Positions 37,001-52,000 are shown, counted from the first letter of the stretch. The stretch is DNA of 64,000 nucleotides from Liolophura sinensis (GCF_032854445.1 NW_027017997.1:62001-126000); one strand, 5' to 3'. Notes: a model not told the origin generated them from the sequence alone. Numbers and translations: made by a program.

Positions 37001-39180
37001 ATAGTAATGACCAGTCGCGATATTACATAGTAAATGTAGCCGAATTTAATTAGCAAAAAGCCCAGGCAAAAATCCAAAACTGGAAAAACTGTTCCAATGC
37101 TGCTGGTAAGAGGCTAATCCGACGTATTTTGTGACGAGAAATCGAATGGTGCAAACCGCGTTGCTCTCCGACCAACACTTATGGCTGTAGCTACAATTGA
37201 ATGAGCATTTATGTGAAAATCACGTGCCTAACAACGGCTCTTACTCCATGGAAACCAAGGAAATTTGCAATTTTTCAACAGCTGGAGATGCCTGGCCCAA
37301 TTGCGCATCTTTTGGCACCTTATTGATGTGGGTCAGTGTTTAATTGTACTTTTTACAGCAGACTGTATCAAGTACCTTGTGTTTTTTATATACAAATGGT
37401 GTGGTTTTTCAACATGTAGATAAAGACATTGAGTTTGTCTTCGACTTAGAAGTAAGACAATTGCTGGATGAGTTAAATGGGCTTGGCCCAAAGATTTGAC
37501 GTCTTCTGGGCTACCGAAGGGCACATAACTTATAATCAAAAGTTGATTATAGTAATGACCAGTCGCGATATTACATAGTAAATGTAGCCGAATTCAATTA
37601 GCAAAAAGCCCAGGCAAAAATCCCAAAGTGGAAAACCTGTTTCAATGCTGCTGGTAAGAGGCTAATCCGAAGTATTTTGTGACGAGAAATCGAATGGTGC
37701 AAACCGCGTTGCTCTCCGACCAATACTTTTGGCTGTAGCGACAATTGAATGAGCATTTATGTGAAAATCACGTGCCTAACAACGGCTCTTACTCCATGGA
37801 AACCAAGGAAATTTGCAATTTTTCAACAGCTGGAGATGCCTGGCCCAATTGCGCATCTTTTGGCACCTTATTGATGTGGGTCAGTGTTTAATTGTACTTT
37901 TTACAGCAGACTGTATCAAGTACCTTGTGTTTTTTATATACAAATGGTGTGGTTTTTCAACATGTAGATAAAGACATTGAGTTTGTCTTCGACTTAGAAG
38001 TAAGACAATTGCTGGATGAGTTAAATGGGCTTGGCCCAAAGATTTGACGTCTTCTGGGCTACCGAAGGGCACATAACTTATAATCAAAAGCTGATTATAG
38101 TAATGACGAGTCGCGATATTACATAGTAAATGTAGCCGAATTGAATTAGCAAAAAGCCCAGGCAAAAATCCAAAAGTGGAAAAACTGTTCCAATGCTGCT
38201 GGTAAGAGGCTAATCCGACGTATTTTGTGACGAGAAATCGAATGGTGCAAACCGCGTTGCTCTCCGACCAATACTTTTGGCTGTAGCGACAATTGAATGA
38301 GCATTTATGTGAAAATCACGTGACCAGCAACGGCTCTTACTCCATGGAAACCAAGGAAATTTGCAATTTTTCAACAGCTGGAGATGCCTGGCCCAATTGC
38401 GCATCTTTTGGCACCTTATTGATGTGGGTCAGTGTTCAATTGTACTTTTTACAGCAGACTGTATCAAGTACCTTGTTGTTTTTATATACAATTGGTGTGG
38501 TTTTTCAACATGTAGATAAAGACATTGAGTTTGTCTTCGACTTAGAAGTAAGACAATTGCTGGATGAGTTAAATGGGCTTGGCCCAAAGATTTGACGTCT
38601 TCTGGGCTACCGAAGGGCACATAACTTATAATCAAAAGTTGAATATAGTAATGACGAGTCGCGATATTACATAGTAAATGTAGCCGAATTTAATTAGCAA
38701 AAAGCCCAGGCAAAAATCCCAAAGTGGAAAAACTGTTCCAATGCTGCTGGTAAGAGGCTAATCCGACGTATTTTGTGACGAGAAATCGAATGGTGCAAAC
38801 CGCGTTGCTCTCCGACCAATACTTTTGGCTGTAGCGACAATTGAATGAGCATTTATGTGAAAATCACGTGACCAGCAACGGCTCTTACTCCATGGAAACC
38901 AAGGAAATTTGCAATTTTTCAACAGCTGGAGATGCCTGGCCCAATTGCGCATCTTTTGGCACCTTATTGATGTGGGTCAGTGTTTAATTGTACTTTTTAC
39001 GGCAGACTGTATCAAGTACCTTGTGTTTTTTATATACAAATGGTGTGGTTTTTCAACATGTAGATAAAGACATTGAGTTTGTCTTCGACTTAGAAGTAAG
39101 ACAATTGCTGGATGAGTTAAATGGGCTTGGCCCAAAGATTTGACGTCTTCTGGGCTACCGAAGGGCACATAACTTATAAT
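34620..39180. repeat. Higher-order repeat, 4 units (2,192 bp), two copies
   Basis: Copy 1 is about 34,620-36,820 and copy 2 about 36,822-39,010. Variants 2,192 bp apart include AATCCAAAACTGG (34,880/37,073), CCAACACTTATGG (34,980/37,172), GAATTCAATT (35,398/37,591), GAAGTATT (35,477/37,669), GCTGATTATAG with GACGAG (35,899/38,091) and ACAATTGG (36,297/38,489). Small differences remain, such as GACCAG (36,465) versus GACGAG (38,653). Confidence 0.85.
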
Positions 39181-39204
39181 CAAAAGTTGACTATAGTAAT
39201 GACG

Positions 39205-40905
39205 AGTCGCGATATTACATAGTAAATGTAGCCGAATTGAATTAGCAAAAAGCCCAGGCAAAAATCCAAAAGTGGAAAAACTGTTTCAATGCTGCTGGTA
39301 AGAGGCTAATCCGACGTATTTTGTGACGAGAAATCGAATGGTGCAAACCGCGTTGCTCTCCGACCAATACTTTTGGCTGTAGCGACAATTGAATGAGCAT
39401 TTATGTGAAAATCACGTGCCTAACAACGGCTCTTACTCCATGGAAACCAAGGAAATTTGCAATTTTTCAACAGCTGGAGATGCCTGGCCCAATTGCGCAT
39501 CTTTTGGCACCTTATTGATGTGGGTCAGTGTTTAATTATACTTTTTACAGCAGACTGTATCAAGTACCTTGTGTTTTTTATATACAAATGGTGTGGTTTT
39601 TCAACATGTAGATAAAGACATTGAGTTTGTCTTCGACTTAGAAGTAAGACAATTGCTGGATGAGTTAAATGGGCTTGGCCCAAAGATTTGACGTCTTCTG
39701 GGCTACCGAAGGGCACATAACTTATAATCAAAAGTTGATTATAGTAATGACCAGTCGCGATATTACATAGTAAATGTAGCCGAATTGAATTAGCAAAAAG
39801 CCCAGGCAAAAATCCCAAAGTGGAAAAACTGTTCCAATGCTGCTGATAAGAGGCTAATCCGACGTATTTTGTGACGAGAAATCGAATGGTGCAAACCGCG
39901 TTGCTCTCCGACCAATACTTTTGGCTGTAGCGACAATTGAATGAGCATTTATGTGAAAATCACGTGACCAGCAACGGCTCTTACTCCATGGAAACCAAGG
40001 AAATTTGCAATTTTTCAACAGCTGGAGATGCCTGGCCCAATTGCGCATCTTTTGGCACCTTATTGATGTGGGTCAGTGTTTAATTGTACTTTTTACAGCA
40101 GACTGTATCAAGTACCTTGTGTTTTTTATATACAAATGGTGTGGTTTTTCAACATGTAGATAAAGACATTGAGTTTGTCTTCGACTTAGAAGTAAGACAA
40201 TTGCTGGATGAGTTAAATGGGCTTGGCCCAAAGATTTGACGTCTTCTGGGCTACCGAAGGGCACATAACTTATAATCAAAAGTTGATTATAGTAATGACC
40301 AGTCGCGATATTACATAGTAAATGTAGCCGAATTGAATTAGCAAAAAGCCCAGGCAAAAATCCCAAAGTGGAAAACCTGTTTCAATGCTGCTGGTAAGAG
40401 GCTAATCCGAAGTATTTTGTGACGAGAAATCGAATGGTGCAAACCGCGTTGCTCTCCGACCAATACTTTTGGCTGTAGCGACAATTGAATGAGCATTTAT
40501 TTGAAAATCACGTGCCTAACAACGGCTCTTACTCCATGGAAACCAAGGAAATTTGCAATTTTTCAACAGCTGGAGATGCCTGGCCCAATTGCGCATCTTT
40601 TGGCACCTTATTGATGTGGGTCAGTGTTTAATTGTACTTTTTACAGCAGACTGTATCAAGTACCTTGTGTTTTTTATATACAAATGGTGTGGTTTTTCAA
40701 CATGTAGATAAAGACATTGAGTTTGTCTTCGACTTAGAAGTAAGACAATTGCTGGATGAGTTAAATGGGCTTGGCCCAAAGATTTGACGTCTTCTGGGCT
40801 ACCGAAGGGCACATAACTTATAATCAAAAGCTGATTATAGTAATGACGAGTCGCGATATTACATAGTAAATGTAGCCGAATTGAATTAGCAAAAAGCCCA
40901 GGCAA
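39205..40905. repeat. Three-unit segment, copy 1 of an 8-unit-spaced pair
   Basis: The segment shares the order of TTTAATTATAC (39,533/43,917), the rare CATTTATTTGAAAATC (40,498/44,882), GAAGTATT and GCTGATTATAG with GACGAG with the segment 4,384 bp downstream. It starts after the GACGAG/GACCAG difference near 39,203 and ends at CCAAAAG versus CCCAAAG near 40,910. Confidence 0.8.
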
Positions 40906-42039
40906 AAATCCAAAAGTGGAAAAACTGTTCCAATGCTACTGGTAAGAGGCTAATCCGACGTATTTTGTGACGAGAAATCGAATGGTGCAAACCGCGTTGC
41001 TCTCCGACCAATACTTTTGGCTGTAGCGACAATTGAATGAGCATTTATGTGAAAATCACGTGACCAGCAACGGCTCTTACTCCATGGAAACCAAGGAAAT
41101 TTGCAATTTTTCAACAGCTGGAGATGCCTGGCCCAATTGCGCATCTTTTGGCACCTTATTGATGTGGGTCAGTGTTCAATTGTACTTTTTACAGCAGACT
41201 GTATCAAGTACCTTGTTGTTTTTATATACAATTGGTGTGGTTTTTCAACATGTAGATAAAGACATTGAGTTTGTCTTCGACTTAGAAGTAAGACAATTGC
41301 TGGATGAGTTAAATGGGCTTTGCCCAAAGATTTGACGTCTTCTGGGCTACCGAAGGGCACATAACTTATAATCAAAAGTTGAATATAGTAATGACGAGTC
41401 GCGATATTACATAGTAAATGTAGCCGAATTTAATTAGCAAAAAGCCCAGGCAAAAATCCCAAAGTGGAAAAACTGTTCCAATGCTGCTGGTAAGAGGCTA
41501 ATACGACGTATTTTGTGACGAGAAATCGAATGGTGCAAACCGCGTTGCTCTCCGACCAATACTTTTGGCTGTAGCGACAATTGAATGAGCATTTATGTGA
41601 AAATCACGTGACCAGCAACGGCTCTTACTCCATGGAAAAAAAGGAAATTTGCAATTTTTCAACAGCTGGAGATGCCTGGCCCAATTGCGCATCTTTTGGC
41701 ACCTTATTGATGTGGGTCAGTGTTCAATTGTACTTTTTACAGCAGACTGTATCAAGTACCTTGTTGTTTTTATATACAATTGGTGTGGTTTTTCAACATG
41801 TAGATAAAGACATTGAGTTTGTCTTCGACTTAGAAGTAAGACAATTGCTGGATGAGTTAAATGGGCTTGGCCCAAAGATTTGACGTCTTCTGGGCTACCG
41901 AAGGGCACATAACTTATAATCAAAAGTTGAATATAGTAATGACCAGTCGCGATATTACATAGTAAATGTAGCCGAATTTAATTAGCAAAAAGCCCAGGCA
42001 AAAATCCCAAAGTGGAAAAACTGTTCCAATGCTGCTGGT

Positions 42040-44330
42040 AAGAGGCTAATCCGACGTATTTTGTGACGAGAAATCGAATGGTGCAAACCGCGTTGCTCTC
42101 CGACCAATACTTTTGGCTGTAGCGACAATTGAATGAGCATTTATCTGAAAATCACGTGACCAGCAACGGCTCTTACTCCATGGAAACCAAGGAAATTTGC
42201 AATTTTTCAACAGCTGGAGATGCCTGGCCCAATTGCGCATCTTTTGGCACCTTATTGATGTGGGTCAGTGTTTAATTGTACTTTTTACGGCAGACTGTAT
42301 CAAGTACCTTGTGTTTTTTATATACAAATGGTGTGGTTTTTCAACATGTAGATAAAGACATTGAGTTTGTCTTCGACTTAGAAGTAAGACAATTGCTGGA
42401 TGAGTTAAATGGGCTTGGCCCAAAGATTTGACGTCTTCTGGGCTACCGAAGGGCACATAACTTATAATCAAAAGTTGACTATAGTAATGACCAGTCGCGA
42501 TATTACATAGTAAATGTAGCCGAATTGAATTAGCAAAAAGCCCAGGCAAAAATCCAAAAGTGGAAAAACTGTTTCAATGCTGCTGGTAAGAGGCTAATCC
42601 GACGTATTTTGTGACGAGAAATCGAATGGTGCAAACCGCGTTGCTCTCCGACCAATACTTTTGGCTGTAGCGACAATTGAATGAGCATTTATGTGAAAAT
42701 CACGTGCCTAACAACGGCTCTTACTCCATGGAAACCAAGGAAATTTGCAATTTTTCAACAGCTGGAGATGCCTGGCCCAATTGCGCATCTTTTGGCACCT
42801 TATTGATGTGGGTCAGTGTTTAATTATACTTTTTACAGCAGACTGTATCAAGTACCTTGTGTTTTTTATATACAAATGGTGTGGTTTTTCAACATGTAGA
42901 TAAAGACATTGAGTTTGTCTTCGACTTAGAAGTAAGACAATTGCTGGATGAGTTAAATGGGCTTGGCCCAAAGATTTGACGTCTTCTGGGCTACCGAAGG
43001 GCACATAACTTATAATCAAAAGTTGATTATAGTAATGACCAGTCGCGATATTACATAGTAAATGTAGCCGAATTGAATTAGCAAAAAGCCCAGGCAAAAA
43101 TCCCAAAGTGGAAAAACTGTTCCAATGCTGCTGATAAGAGGCTAATCCGACGTATTTTGTGACGAGAAATCGAATGGTGCAAACCGCGTTGCTCTCCGAC
43201 CAATACTTTTGGCTGTAGCGACAATTGAATGAGCATTTATCTGAAAATCACGTGACCAGCAACGGCTCTTACTCCATGGAAACCAAGGAAATTTGCAATT
43301 TTTCAACAGCTGGAGATGCCTGGCCCAATTGCGCATCTTTTGGCACCTTATTGATGTGGGTCAGTGTTTAATTGTACTTTTTACGGCAGACTGTATCAAG
43401 TACCTTGTGTTTTTTATATACAAATGGTGTGGTTTTTCAACATGTAGATAAAGACATTGAGTTTGTCTTCGACTTAGAAGTAAGACAATTGCTGGATGAG
43501 TTAAATGGGCTTGGCCCAAAGATTTGACGTCTTCTGGGCTACCGAAGGGCACATAACTTATAATCAAAAGTTGACTATAGTAATGACCAGTCGCGATATT
43601 ACATAGTAAATGTAGCCGAATTGAATTAGCAAAAAGCCCAGGCAAAAATCCAAAAGTGGAAAAACTGTTTCAATGCTGCTGGTAAGAGGCTAATCCGACG
43701 TATTTTGTGACGAGAAATCGAATGGTGCAAACCGCGTTGCTCTCCGACCAATACTTTTGGCTGTAGCGACAATTGAATGAGCATTTATGTGAAAATCACG
43801 TGCCTAACAACGGCTCTTACTCCATGGAAACCAAGGAAATTTGCAATTTTTCAACAGCTGGAGATGCCTGGCCCAATTGCGCATCTTTTGGCACCTTATT
43901 GATGTGGGTCAGTGTTTAATTATACTTTTTACAGCAGACTGTATCAAGTACCTTGTGTTTTTTATATACAAATGGTGTGGTTTTTCAACATGTAGATAAA
44001 GACATTGAGTTTGTCTTCGACTTAGAAGTAAGACAATTGCTGGATGAGTTAAATGGGCTTGGCCCAAAGATTTGACGTCTTCTGGGCTACCGAAGGGCAC
44101 ATAACTTATAATCAAAAGTTGATTATAGTAATGACCAGTCGCGATATTACATAGTAAATGTAGCCGAATTGAATTAGCAAAAAGCCCAGGCAAAAATCCC
44201 AAAGTGGAAAAACTGTTCCAATGCTGCTGATAAGAGGCTAATCCGACGTATTTTGTGACGAGAAATCGAATGGTGCAAACCGCGTTGCTCTCCGACCAAT
44301 ACTTTTGGCTGTAGCGACAATTGAATGAGC
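42040..44330. repeat. Tandem duplication of 2 units (1,096 bp)
   Basis: The rare CATTTATCTGAAAATC occurs only at 42,140 and 43,236, exactly 1,096 bp apart. The accompanying CGGCAG, GTTGACTATAG, CTGTTTC and TTTAATTATAC variants repeat in the same order. The flanking units differ, which bounds the duplication. Confidence 0.85.
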
Positions 44331-45290
44331 ATTTATGTGAAAATCACGTGACCAGCAACGGCTCTTACTCCATGGAAACCAAGGAAATTTGCAATTTTTC
44401 AACAGCTGGAGATGCCTGGCCCAATTGCGCATCTTTTGGCACCTTATTGATGTGGGTCAGTGTTTAATTGTACTTTTTACAGCAGACTGTATCAAGTACC
44501 TTGTGTTTTTTATATACAAATGGTGTGGTTTTTCAACATGTAGATAAAGACATTGAGTTTGTCTTCGACTTAGAAGTAAGACAATTGCTGGATGAGTTAA
44601 ATGGGCTTGGCCCAAAGATTTGACGTCTTCTGGGCTACCGAAGGGCACATAACTTATAATCAAAAGTTGATTATAGTAATGACCAGTCGCGATATTACAT
44701 AGTAAATGTAGCCGAATTGAATTAGCAAAAAGCCCAGGCAAAAATCCCAAAGTGGAAAACCTGTTTCAATGCTGCTGGTAAGAGGCTAATCCGAAGTATT
44801 TTGTGACGAGAAATCGAATGGTGCAAACCGCGTTGCTCTCCGACCAATACTTTTGGCTGTAGCGACAATTGAATGAGCATTTATTTGAAAATCACGTGCC
44901 TAACAACGGCTCTTACTCCATGGAAACCAAGGAAATTTGCAATTTTTCAACAGCTGGAGATGCCTGGCCCAATTGCGCATCTTTTGGCACCTTATTGATG
45001 TGGGTCAGTGTTTAATTGTACTTTTTACAGCAGACTGTATCAAGTACCTTGTGTTTTTTATATACAAATGGTGTGGTTTTTCAACATGTAGATAAAGACA
45101 TTGAGTTTGTCTTCGACTTAGAAGTAAGACAATTGCTGGATGAGTTAAATGGGCTTGGCCCAAAGATTTGACGTCTTCTGGGCTACCGAAGGGCACATAA
45201 CTTATAATCAAAAGCTGATTATAGTAATGACGAGTCGCGATATTACATAGTAAATGTAGCCGAATTGAATTAGCAAAAAGCCCAGGCAAA
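43589..45290. repeat. Three-unit segment, copy 2 of an 8-unit-spaced pair
   Basis: This is the copy of 39,205-40,905 at +4,384 bp, marked by the second and only other CATTTATTTG variant. It joins directly to segment B. Confidence 0.8.
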
Positions 45291-45305
45291 AATCCCAAAG
45301 TGGAA

Positions 45306-48300
45306 AAACTGTTCCAATGCTGCTGGTAAGAGGCTAATACGACGTATTTTGTGACGAGAAATCGAATGGTGCAAACCGCGTTGCTCTCCGACCAATACTT
45401 TTGGCTGTAGCGACAATTGAATGAGCATTTATGTGAAAATCACGTGACCAGCAACGGCTCTTACTCCATGGAAAAAAAGGAAATTTGCAATTTTTCAACA
45501 GCTGGAGATGCCTGGCCCAATTGCGCATCTTTTGGCACCTTATTGATGTGGGTCAGTGTTTAATTGTACTTTTTACGGCAGACTGTATCAAGTACCTTGT
45601 GTTTTTTATATACAAATGGTGTGGTTTTTCAACATGTAGATAAAGACATTGAGTTTGTCTTCGACTTAGAAGTAAGACAATTGCTGGATGAGTTAAATGG
45701 GCTTGGCCCAAAGATTTGACGTCTTCTGGGCTACCGAAGGGCACATAACTTATAATCAAAAGTTGACTATAGTAATGACCAGTCGCGATATTACATAGTA
45801 AATGTAGCCGAATTGAATTAGCAAAAAGCCCAGGCAAAAATCCAAAAGTGGAAAAACTGTTTCAATGCTGCTGGTAAGAGGCTAATCCGACGTATTTTGT
45901 GACGAGAAATCGAATGGTGCAAACCGCGTTGCTCTCCGACCAATACTTTTGGCTGTAGCGACAATTGAATGAGCATTTATGTGAAAATCACGTGCCTAAC
46001 AACGGCTCTTACTCCATGGAAACCAAGGAAATTTGCAATTTTTCAACAGCTGGAGATGCCTGGCCCAATTGCGCATCTTTTGGCACCTTATTGATGTGGG
46101 TCAGTGTTTAATTATACTTTTTACAGCAGACTGTATCAAGTACCTTGTGTTTTTTATATACAAATGGTGTGGTTTTTCAACATGTAGATAAAGACATTGA
46201 GTTTGTCTTCGACTTAGAAGTAAGACAATTGCTGGATGAGTTAAATGGGCTTGGCCCAAAGATTTGACGTCTTCTGGGCTACCGAAGGGCACATAACTTA
46301 TAATCAAAAGTTGATTATAGTAATGACCAGTCGCGATATTACATAGTAAATGTAGCCGAATTGAATTAGCAAAAAGCCCAGGCAAAAATCCCAAAGTGGA
46401 AAAACTGTTCCAATGCTGCTGATAAGAGGCTAATCCGACGTATTTTGTGACGAGAAATCGAATGGTGCAAACCGCGTTGCTCTCCGACCAATACTTTTGG
46501 CTGTAGCGACAATTGAATGAGCATTTATGTGAAAATCACGTGCCCAGCAACGGCTCTTACTCCATGGAAACCAAGGAAATTTGCAATTTTTCAACAGCTG
46601 GAGATGCCTGGCCCAATTGCGCATCTTTTGGCACCTTATTGATGTGGGTCAGTGTTTAATTGTACTTTTTACAGCAGACTGTATCAAGTACCTTGTGTTT
46701 TTTATATACAAATGGTGTGGTTTTTCAACATGTAGATAAAGACATTGAGTTTGTCTTCGACTTAGAAGTAAGACAATTGCTGGATGAGTTAAATGGGCTT
46801 GGCCCAAAGATTTGACGTCTTCTGGGCTACCGAAGGGCACATAACTTATAATCAAAAGTTGAATATAGTAATGACCAGTCGCGATATTACATAGTAAATG
46901 TAGCCGAATTTAATTAGCAAAAAGCCCAGGCAAAAATCCCAAAGTGGAAAAACTGTTCCAATGCTGCTGGTAAGAGGCTAATCCGACGTATTTTGTGACG
47001 AGAAATCGAATGGTGCAAACCGCGTTGCTCTCCGACCAACACTTATGGCTGTAGCTACAATTGAATGAGCATTTATGTGAAAATCACGTGCCTAACAACG
47101 GCTCTTACTCCATGGAAACCAAGGAAATTTGCAATTTTTCAACAGCTGGAGATGCCTGGCCCAATTGCGCATCTTTTGGCACCTTATTGATGTGGGTCAG
47201 TGTTTAATTGTACTTTTTACAGCAGACTGTATCAAGTACCTTGTGTTTTTTATATACAAATGGTGTGGTTTTTCAACATGTAGATAAAGACATTGAGTTT
47301 GTCTTCGACTTAGAAGTAAGACAATTGCTGGATGAGTTAAATGGGCTTGGCCCAAAGATTTGACGTCTTCTGGGCTACCGAAGGGCACATAACTTATAAT
47401 CAAAAGTTGATTATAGTAATGACCAGTCGCGATATTACATAGTAAATGTAGCCGAATTCAATTAGCAAAAAGCCCAGGCAAAAATCCCAAAGTGGAAAAC
47501 CTGTTTCAATGCTGCTGGTAAGAGGCTAATCCGAAGTATTTTGTGACGAGAAATCGAATGGTGCAAACCGCGTTGCTCTCCGACCAATACTTTTGGCTGT
47601 AGCGACAATTGAATGAGCATTTATGTGAAAATCACGTGCCTAACAACGGCTCTTACTCCATGGAAACCAAGGAAATTTGCAATTTTTCAACAGCTGGAGA
47701 TGCCTGGCCCAATTGCGCATCTTTTGGCACCTTATTGATGTGGGTCAGTGTTTAATTGTACTTTTTACAGCAGACTGTATCAAGTACCTTGTGTTTTTTA
47801 TATACAAATGGTGTGGTTTTTCAACATGTAGATAAAGACATTGAGTTTGTCTTCGACTTAGAAGTAAGACAATTGCTGGATGAGTTAAATGGGCTTGGCC
47901 CAAAGATTTGACGTCTTCTGGGCTACCGAAGGGCACATAACTTATAATCAAAAGCTGATTATAGTAATGACGAGTCGCGATATTACATAGTAAATGTAGC
48001 CGAATTGAATTAGCAAAAAGCCCAGGCAAAAATCCAAAAGTGGAAAAACTGTTCCAATGCTGCTGGTAAGAGGCTAATCCGACGTATTTTGTGACGAGAA
48101 ATCGAATGGTGCAAACCGCGTTGCTCTCCGACCAATACTTTTGGCTGTAGCGACAATTGAATGAGCATTTATGTGAAAATCACGTGACCAGCAACGGCTC
48201 TTACTCCATGGAAACCAAGGAAATTTGCAATTTTTCAACAGCTGGAGATGCCTGGCCCAATTGCGCATCTTTTGGCACCTTATTGATGTGGGTCAGTGTT

Positions 48301-49056
48301 CAATTGTACTTTTTACAGCAGACTGTATCAAGTACCTTGTTGTTTTTATATACAATTGGTGTGGTTTTTCAACATGTAGATAAAGACATTGAGTTTGTCT
48401 TCGACTTAGAAGTAAGACAATTGCTGGATGAGTTAAATGGGCTTGGCCCAAAGATTTGACGTCTTCTGGGCTACCGAAGGGCACATAACTTATAATCAAA
48501 AGTTGAATATAGTAATGACCAGTCGCGATATTACATAGTAAATGTAGCCGAATTTAATTAGCAAAAAGCCCAGGCAAAAATCCCAAAGTGGAAAAACTGT
48601 TCCAATGCTGCTGGTAAGAGGCTAATCCGACGTATTTTGTGACGAGAAATCGAATGGTGCAAACCGCGTTGCTCTCCGACCAATACTTTTGGCTGTAGCG
48701 ACAATTGAATGAGCATTTATGTGAAAATCACGTGACCAGCAACGGCTCTTACTCCATGGAAACCAAGGAAATTTGCAATTTTTCAACAGCTGGAGATGCC
48801 TGGCCCAATTGCGCATCTTTTGGCACCTTATTGATGTGGGTCAGTGTTTAATTGTACTTTTTACGGCAGACTGTATCAAGTACCTTGTGTTTTTTATATA
48901 CAAATGGTGTGGTTTTTCAACATGTAGATAAAGACATTGAGTTTGTCTTCGACTTAGAAGTAAGACAATTGCTGGATGAGTTAAATGGGCTTGGCCCAAA
49001 GATTTGACGTCTTCTGGGCTACCGAAGGGCACATAACTTATAATCAAAAGTTGATT
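45306..49056. repeat. Dispersed multi-unit segment, copy B
   Basis: This copy matches copy A at +12,056 bp and copy C at -8,220 bp in the order of its rare variants. It shares AATACGACG with A but not C (45,337 versus 33,281), and CGGCAG near 45,577 with C but not A. The three copies therefore form a mosaic rather than a simple tree. Confidence 0.8.
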
Positions 49057-52000
49057 ATAGTAATGACCAGTCGCGATATTACATAGTAAATGTAGCCGAA
49101 TTCAATTAGCAAAAAGCCCAGGCAAAAATCCCAAAGTGGAAAACCTGTTTCAATGCTGCTGGTAAGAGGCTAATCCGAAGTATTTTGTGACGAGAAATCG
49201 AATGGTGCAAACCGCGTTGCTCTCCGACCAATACTTTTGGCTGTAGCGACAATTGAATGAGCATTTATGTGAAAATCACGTGCCTAACAACGGCTCTTAC
49301 TCCATGGAAACCAAGGAAATTTGCAATTTTTCAACAGCTGGAGATGCCTGGCCCAATTGCGCATCTTTTGGCACCTTATTGATGTGGGTCAGTGTTTAAT
49401 TGTACTTTTTACATCAGACTGTATCAAGTACCTTGTGTTTTTTATATACAAATGGTGTGGTTTTTCAACATGTAGATAAAGACATTGAGTTTGTCTTCGA
49501 CTTAGAAGTAAGACAATTGCTGGATGAGTTAAATGGGCTTGGCCCAAAGATTTGACGTCTTCTGGGCTACCGAAGGGCACATAACTTATAATCAAAAGCT
49601 GATTATAGTAATGACGAGTCGCGATATTACATAGTAAATGTAGCCGAATTGAATTAGCAAAAAGCCCAGGCAAAAATCCAAAAGTGGAAAAACTGTTCCA
49701 ATGCTGCTGGTAAGAGGCTAATCCGACGTATTTTGTGACGAGAAATCGAATGGTGCAAACCGCGTTGCTCTCCGACCAATACTTTTGGCTGTAGCGACAA
49801 TTGAATGAGCATTTATGTGAAAATCACGTGACCAGCAACGGCTCTTACTCCATGGAAACCAAGGAAATTTGCAATTTTTCAACAGCTGGAGATGCCTGGC
49901 CCAATTGCGCATCTTTTGGCACCTTATTGATGTGGGTCAGTGTTTAATTGTACTTTTTACAGCAGACTGTATCAAGTACCTTGTTGTTTTTATATACAAA
50001 TGGTGTGGTTTTTCAACATGTAGATAAAGACATTGAGTTTGTCTTCGACTTAGAAGTAAGACAATTGCTGGATGAGTTAAATGGGCTTGGCCCAAAGATT
50101 TGACGTCTTCTGGGCTACCGAAGGGCACATAACTTATAATCAAAAGCTGATTATAGTAATGACGAGTCGCGATATTACATAGTAAATGTAGCCGAATTGA
50201 ATTAGCAAAAAGCCCAGGCAAAAATCCAAAAGTGGAAAAACTGTTCCAATGCTGCTGGTAAGAGGCTAATCCGACGTATTTTGTGACGAGAAATCGAATG
50301 GTGCAAACCGCGTTGCTCTCCGACCAATACTTTTGGCTGTAGCGACAATTGAATGAGCATTTATGTGAAAATCACGTGACCAGCAACGGCTCTTACTCCA
50401 TGGAAACCAAGGAAATTTGCAATTTTTCAACAGCTGGAGATGCCTGGCCCAATTGCGCATCTTTTGGCACCTTATTGATGTGGGTCAGTGTTCAATTGTA
50501 CTTTTTACAGCAGACTGTATCAAGTACCTTGTTGTTTTTATATACAATTGGTGTGGTTTTTCAACATGTAGATAAAGACATTGAGTTTGTCTTCGACTTA
50601 GAAGTAAGACAATTGCTGGATGAGTTAAATGGGCTTGGCCCAAAGATTTGACGTCTTCTGGGCTACCGAAGGGCACATAACTTATAATCAAAAGTTGAAT
50701 ATAGTAATGACCAGTCGCGATATTACATAGTAAATGTAGCCGAATTTAATTAGCAAAAAGCCCAGGCAAAAATCCCAAAGTGGAAAAACTGTTCCAATGC
50801 TGCTGGTAAGAGGCTAATCCGACGTATTTTGTGACGAGAAATCGAATGGTGCAAACCGCGTTGCTCTCCGACCAATACTTTTGGCTGTAGCGACAATTGA
50901 ATGAGCATTTATGTGAAAATCACGTGACCAGCAACGGCTCTTACTCCATGGAAACCAAGGAAATTTGCAATTTTTCAACAGCTGGAGATGCCTGGCCCAA
51001 TTGCGCATCTTTTGGCACCTTATTGATGTGGGTCAGTGTTTAATTGTACTTTTTACAGCAGACTGTATCAAGTACCTTGTGTTTTTTATATACAAATGGT
51101 GTGGTTTTTCAACATGTAGATAAAGACATTGAGTTTGTCTTCGACTTAGAAGTAAGACAATTGCTGGATGAGTTAAATGGGCTTGGCCCAAAGATTTGAC
51201 GTCTTCTGGGCTACCGAAGGGCACATAACTTATAATCAAAAGTTGACTATAGTAATGACCAGTCGCGATATTACATAGTAAATGTAGCCGAATTGAATTA
51301 GCAAAAAGCCCAGGCAAAAATCCAAAAGTGGAAAAACTGTTTCAATGCTGCTGGTAAGAGGCTAATCCGACGTATTTTGTGACGAGAAATCGAATGGTGC
51401 AAACCGCGTTGCTCTCCGACCAATACTTTTGGCTGTAGCGACAATTGAATGAGCATTTATGTGAAAATCACGTGCCTAACAACGGCTCTTACTCCATGGA
51501 AACCAAGGAAATTTGCAATTTTTCAACAGCTGGAGATGCCTGGCCCAATTGCGCATCTTTTGGCACCTTATTGATGTGGGTCAGTGTTTAATTATACTTT
51601 TTACAGCAGACTGTATCAAGTACCTTGTGTTTTTTATATACAAATGGTGTGGTTTTTCAACATGTAGATAAAGACATTGAGTTTGTCTTCGACTTAGAAG
51701 TAAGACAATTGCTGGATGAGTTAAATGGGCTTGGCCCAAAGATTTGACGTCTTCTGGGCTACCGAAGGGCACATAACTTATAATCAAAAGTTGATTATAG
51801 TAATGACCAGTCGCGATATTACATAGTAAATGTAGCCGAATTGAATTAGCAAAAAGCCCAGGCAAAAATCCCAAAGTGGAAAAACTGTTCCAATGCTGCT
51901 GATAAGAGGCTAATCCGACGTATTTTGTGACGAGAAATCGAATGGTGCAAACCGCGTTGCTCTCCGACCAATACTTTTGGCTGTAGCGACAATTGAATGA

